DNA of 64,000 nt, taken from NCBI RefSeq assembly GCF_004011505.1, contig NZ_SAUN01000001.1, positions 10,071,501 to 10,135,500 on the forward strand, read 5' to 3'. Below, one piece after another: positions 60,559 to 64,000 of the stretch (positions within the stretch are counted from its first letter, which is position 1; every line of letters starts with the position of its first letter). A program made the translations under genes and the position numbers. The notes below the pieces were generated by a model. That model did not search any database. It saw nothing but the letters and a program-made list of their open reading frames with translations, and was not told where the DNA came from. The stretch is from Nonomuraea polychroma. GTDB lineage: Bacteria > Actinomycetota > Actinomycetes > Streptosporangiales > Streptosporangiaceae.

Positions 60559-61379
60559 TGACGACACAGCAAGCCCCGGCGATCCAGGTGCAGGGCCTGG
60601 AGAAGTCGTACAAGGAGGTGCGGGTACTGCGCGGCGTGGACTTCACCGTGGCGCGGGGCAGCATCTTCGCCCTGCTCGGCTCGAACGGGGCGGGCAAGAC
60701 CACGGCCGTGAAGATCCTGTCCACGCTGCTCAAGGCCGACGCGGGGACGGCCCGCGTGAACGGCTTCGACGTCGCCGCGCAGGCGGCGGACGTGCGGGAG
60801 TCCATCAGCCTCACCGGACAGTTCGCCGCCGTCGATGAGATCCTCAGCGGGCGGGAGAACCTCGTGCTGGTCGCCCGGTTACGGCATCTCAAGAACCCCG
60901 GCAAGATCGCCGATGACCTGCTCGAGCGTTTCTCGCTGACCGACGCGGGCGCGCGGAAGGTGTCGACGTATTCGGGTGGCATGCGCCGCCGCCTCGACAT
61001 CGCGATGAGCCTCATCGGCAACCCGCCGGTCGTCTTCCTCGACGAGCCGACGACCGGGCTCGACCCCCAGGCGCGCATCGAGGTCTGGCAGGCCGTCAGG
61101 GAGCTCGCCGCCCAGGGCACAACGGTGCTGCTCACGACGCAGTACCTGGACGAGGCCGAACAACTCGCCGACCGGATCGCGATCCTCCACGAGGGCCGGA
61201 TCATCGTCAACGGCACCCTCGCCGAGCTCAAGCAGCTACTCCCGCCCGCGAAGGTCGAATACGTCGAGAAGCAACCGACCCTGGAGGACGTCTTCCTCTC
61301 GCTCGTCGGTGCCGACGGAGGCAAGGACGGCGACGCCGGCAAACACGCATCTCGGTACGCAAGTAAGGAACAACGATGA
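60558..61379 (+). CDS. ABC exporter ATP-binding protein (DrrA-like)
   Basis: A 273-residue ATPase: Walker A GSNGAGKTT, VRESISLTGQFAAVDEILSGRENL (ends given; as in DrrA), signature YSGGMRRRLDIAMSL, Walker B VVFLDEPTTGLD, switch region LLTTQYLDEAEQLAD, and a C-terminal EKQPTLEDVFLSL. It powers export of a drug or metabolite with the next gene's product. It overlaps both neighbours (1 bp and 4 bp). Confidence 0.95.
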   Translation: MTTQQAPAIQVQGLEKSYKEVRVLRGVDFTVARGSIFALLGSNGAGKTTAVKILSTLLKADAGTARVNGFDVAAQAADVRESISLTGQFAAVDEILSGRENLVLVARLRHLKNPGKIADDLLERFSLTDAGARKVSTYSGGMRRRLDIAMSLIGNPPVVFLDEPTTGLDPQARIEVWQAVRELAAQGTTVLLTTQYLDEAEQLADRIAILHEGRIIVNGTLAELKQLLPPAKVEYVEKQPTLEDVFLSLVGADGGKDGDAGKHASRYASKEQR

Positions 61380-62137
61380 GCAAGCATTTCTTCGGCGACA
61401 CCGCCGTCCTACTGGGACGCTCCCTGAGCCACATCACCCGCAGCGTGGACACCATCGTCACGACCGCGATCATGCCGATCGCCATGATGCTGATGTTCGT
61501 CTACGTGTTCGGCGGCGCGATCAACACCGAGTCGGTTTCGTATGTGAACTACCTGCTGCCCGGCATTCTGTTGATCACGGTCGCCTCGGGCATCGCCTAC
61601 ACCGCATTCCGGCTGTTCATGGACATGAAGGGCGGCATCTTCGAGCGCTTCCAGTCCATGCCGATCGCGCGCTCGTCGGTGCTGTGGGCGCACGTGCTGA
61701 CCTCGCTGGTCGCCAATCTGATCTCGCTCGTGGTCGTCGTGCTCGTCGCCCTGCTCATGGGCTTCCGCTCGGGGGCGGGAGTGCTGGCATGGCTCGCGGT
61801 CGCCGGCATCCTGATCCTGTTCACTCTGGCGCTGACCTGGATCGCCGTCATCCCCGGTCTCACCGCGAAGTCCGTGGACGGCGCGAGCGCGTTCTCCTAC
61901 CCGCTCATCTTCCTGCCCTTCCTCAGCTCGGCGTTCGTGCCCACCGACACCATGCCCGGCCCGCTGCGCGTCTTCGCCGAGCACCAGCCGGTGACCTCTA
62001 TCGTCAACGCCATTCGCAACCTGTTCAGCCAGCAGCCGGTCGGCACCGACATCTGGATCGCCCTCGCCTGGTGTGTCGGCATCCTCATCGTCGCGTACGT
62101 CTTCGCCATGAACACCTACCGCCGCAAGATCTCCTAG
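61376..62137 (+). CDS. ABC-2 type permease (DrrB-like)
   Basis: A 253-residue membrane protein with six helices: LMFVYVFGGAINTESVSYVNYLLPGILLITVASG (ends given), FRLFMDMKGGIFERFQSMPIARSSVLWA (the conserved ABC-2 segment), LTWIAVIPGLTAKSVDGASAFSYPLIFLPFLSSAFVP (ends given), PVTSIVNAIRNLFSQQ. It forms the membrane part of a DrrAB-type exporter. Confidence 0.94.
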   Translation: MSKHFFGDTAVLLGRSLSHITRSVDTIVTTAIMPIAMMLMFVYVFGGAINTESVSYVNYLLPGILLITVASGIAYTAFRLFMDMKGGIFERFQSMPIARSSVLWAHVLTSLVANLISLVVVVLVALLMGFRSGAGVLAWLAVAGILILFTLALTWIAVIPGLTAKSVDGASAFSYPLIFLPFLSSAFVPTDTMPGPLRVFAEHQPVTSIVNAIRNLFSQQPVGTDIWIALAWCVGILIVAYVFAMNTYRRKIS

Positions 62138-62531
62138 GCCGTATCGGCCGGGCTTGTCTTGATCCCGATGAGCGTGGCGGACAGGCAGATCGCGGCGCGG
62201 TTGCCGTGAACCAGAACAGCCCTTCCCCGGCTTCTCTCCGCCGCCGAGCGGAGGCTTCCAGGAGATTTGCGCGAGATGAGCACCGGGTCGTGAGCGGACC
62301 ACCCGGAACACGTGCGGCAGCCGCTGACCCTTGCCGGTGCGAGTGACGACCGGCCTCCACCGTGGCCCCCCACCAGGTACTGATGTCGCCCCGATGCCGT
62401 GGACCGGAGCGACCCGCACCGCCGCCGACAGGGATCGGCATACCCGCCAGAGCATGTGGCTCGCTGCCATTCCTTGCAACGCACCCTTCGAGCTCCACAC
62501 AACACGTCCTATCGCGAGACAAGGAAAGATC
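62138..62531. other. Stretch between the exporter and the P450, no intact gene
   Basis: 394 bp with only overlapping short frames. It probably holds the P450 promoter. On the minus strand GRAVLVHGNRAAICLSATLI near 62200 looks protein-like and may be a transposase remnant; I cannot place it. Confidence 0.4.
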
Positions 62532-63740
62532 ATGACTGAATCCCTCCACACCGTCACGACGATGCCGACGGCGCGTCAGCCCGGCTGTCCCTTCGACCCG
62601 CCGGCAGAGCTGATCGACGCCCGCGAGCACAGCCCGATCAGCCGCTTTCCCTTCCCCGACGGACACCAGGGCTGGCTGGTCACCGGCTACGACCTGGTCC
62701 GGTCGGTCCTGGCCGACCCTCGGTTCAGCTCGCGCAGGGAGCTCATGCGCCACCACCCGCTGATCGACTACGGCGACATCGAGGTCCCCCCGGCACCGCC
62801 TGGCGAGTTCCTGCTCATGGACGAGCCTCAGCACAGCCGCTACCGCAAACCGCTGGTGGGCAAGTTCACCGTACGGCGGATGCGGCAGCTCACCGAACGC
62901 GTCGAACAGATCACCGCCGAGCACCTGGACGCCATGGAGAAAGCCGGCCCGCCGACCGACCTGGTGACCGCGTTCGCCAAGCCGATCCCCGCCATCGTGA
63001 TCTGCGAGCTGCTGGGGGTGCCGTACGAGGACCGGGGCTTCTTCCAGGAGAACATCGACAAGTTCCTCGGCGGAGAGGTCAGCGACGAGGAGCTGATGAC
63101 GGCCTACACCGCGACCCAGCAGTACCTCGCCGAGCTGGTGGCCGCCAAGCGCGCGAACCCCACCGACGACGTGCTCAGCGACCTGCTCGACAGCGACCTG
63201 ACCGACGAGGAGCTGCAGGGGATGGCCCTGATCCTGCTGTCGGCCGGGTTCGACACCACCGCGAACATGCTGGCGCTGGGCACCTTCGCGCTGCTGCAAA
63301 ACCCGGACCAGCTTGCCGCGCTGCGCGCCGAGCCCGCGCTCACTGACCAGGCCGTGGAAGAGCTGCTGCGGTATCTGAGCGTCGCCAAGCAGTTCTTCCG
63401 GGTCGCGCTGGAGGACATCGAGCTGGGCGGCCACACCATCACGGGCGGCACGACGGTCATCCTGTCTCTCCACACCGCCAACCGCGACCCCGACCGCTTC
63501 CCCAACCCCCACGTGCTCGACGTGCGCAGGCAGGACGGCGGACACCTGGCCTTCAGCCACGGCATCCACCAGTGCCTGGGCCAGCAGCTCGCCCGCGTCG
63601 AGATGCGCGTCGCGCTCCCCGCGCTGCTCAATCGCTTCCCCACGCTGCGCCTGGCCGTACCCGCCGAAGAGGTCGCCCTGCGCCCGGAGACCGCCGACAT
63701 CTACGGGGTGAAGAGCCTCCCGGTCACCTGGGACGCGTGA
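62532..63740 (+). CDS. Cytochrome P450 (bacterial class I)
   Basis: A 402-residue soluble P450. Landmarks: oxygen-binding I helix LLSAGFDTTANML, K-helix ExxR in EELLRYLS, the PERF-like stretch NRDPDRFPNPHVLDVRR, and heme loop FSHGIHQCLGQQLAR with Cys in F-x2-G-x3-C-x-G. It oxidises a small hydrophobic substrate with electrons from a ferredoxin; no ferredoxin or reductase gene is adjacent. It resembles CYP105/107-like enzymes of secondary metabolism. The ATG 62532 has AAGGAAAG upstream. No gene is seen in the 260 bp that follow. Confidence 0.93.
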   Translation: MTESLHTVTTMPTARQPGCPFDPPAELIDAREHSPISRFPFPDGHQGWLVTGYDLVRSVLADPRFSSRRELMRHHPLIDYGDIEVPPAPPGEFLLMDEPQHSRYRKPLVGKFTVRRMRQLTERVEQITAEHLDAMEKAGPPTDLVTAFAKPIPAIVICELLGVPYEDRGFFQENIDKFLGGEVSDEELMTAYTATQQYLAELVAAKRANPTDDVLSDLLDSDLTDEELQGMALILLSAGFDTTANMLALGTFALLQNPDQLAALRAEPALTDQAVEELLRYLSVAKQFFRVALEDIELGGHTITGGTTVILSLHTANRDPDRFPNPHVLDVRRQDGGHLAFSHGIHQCLGQQLARVEMRVALPALLNRFPTLRLAVPAEEVALRPETADIYGVKSLPVTWDA

Positions 63741-64000
63741 CCACGAACCAATGACAGGCGAGAGCGCGTACGGGCCGCCCGCCACCGCTGTGACTGCTCG
63801 CCTGCGGCGATCGGATCCGCGGCCCGTTTGTGCCCGTATTCCGGTGGCCCCCTGACGAGGGCGGCTCGCGTTCCGCGACAAGACCACCAAGTGCGAGCCG
63901 GAGCGACACGATGGCATGGAACCGACGGCCGGCCGTGTCCGCCTCCGACGAAAACTGCTCGTGCTCCGTGCACACCATTCTTCGCCAAGGTCAACACGGA

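Noticed and set aside
61409-63917. Long minus-strand frames opposite the exporter and P450 genes
   Set aside because: The plus-strand genes have full family motifs and ribosome binding sites; minus frames are compositional shadows.
63741-64000. Possible gene at the right edge
   Set aside because: Only short frames on either strand without signatures; any gene here is cut by the window edge and cannot be judged.

Overview
The window is high-GC DNA with dense, often overlapping genes and many GTG or TTG starts. It comes from a filamentous actinomycete. The gene content (a reduced second nuo cluster beside a 2-oxoacid:ferredoxin oxidoreductase, then htpX, yajQ and tRNA-Tyr) is the order I know from Streptomyces and relatives. 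A Streptosporangiales-type host is an inference only.

Region 1 (1-8.5 kb) is the end of a surface polysaccharide cluster: a chain-length-determinant-like protein (partial), a Wzy/O-antigen-ligase-type membrane protein, a sugar 3,5-epimerase, a WecG/TagA-type transferase, a fused GT2+GT4 glycosyltransferase, a lipoprotein resembling a glycoside hydrolase, a GT2 enzyme and an SDR sugar epimerase/dehydratase.

Region 2 (8.6-30.9 kb) is conserved core: korAB, a polysaccharide deacetylase lipoprotein, then a reduced complex I cluster (nuoA, B, C, H, I, J, K, L, M, N). The cluster has no nuoE, F or G, and nuoD is also absent; a 14-codon ORF sits where nuoD is expected. A membrane protein and a Ser/Thr kinase are inserted between nuoH and nuoI. 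Several subunits (I, J, K, L, M) carry long low-complexity extensions. With korAB nearby, a ferredoxin-fed quinone reductase is the obvious hypothesis. htpX, a pentapeptide-like membrane protein, a Nudix hydrolase, yajQ and tRNA-Tyr follow.

Region 3 (30.9-64 kb) is accessory. It starts directly after tRNA-Tyr with a truncated tyrosine integrase cut by an intact IS3-family element, and looks like an eroded integrative element or hotspot. It contains a tungstate ABC transporter with its regulator; an NlpC/P60 hydrolase under a likely c-di-AMP (ydaO/yuaA) riboswitch; and relics of IS256, IS630 and ISKra4 elements. It also carries a block of small-molecule enzymes and regulators: epoxide hydrolase, two SnoaL-like paralogues sharing a promoter element, cupin, DUF1330, alpha/beta hydrolases, MarR and LuxR regulators, and proline iminopeptidase. 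Further on are a VapBC pair with a frameshifted toxin, a PadR-DUF1048-ABC exporter operon and a cytochrome P450. Many genes here are frameshifted or fragmentary, unlike region 2.
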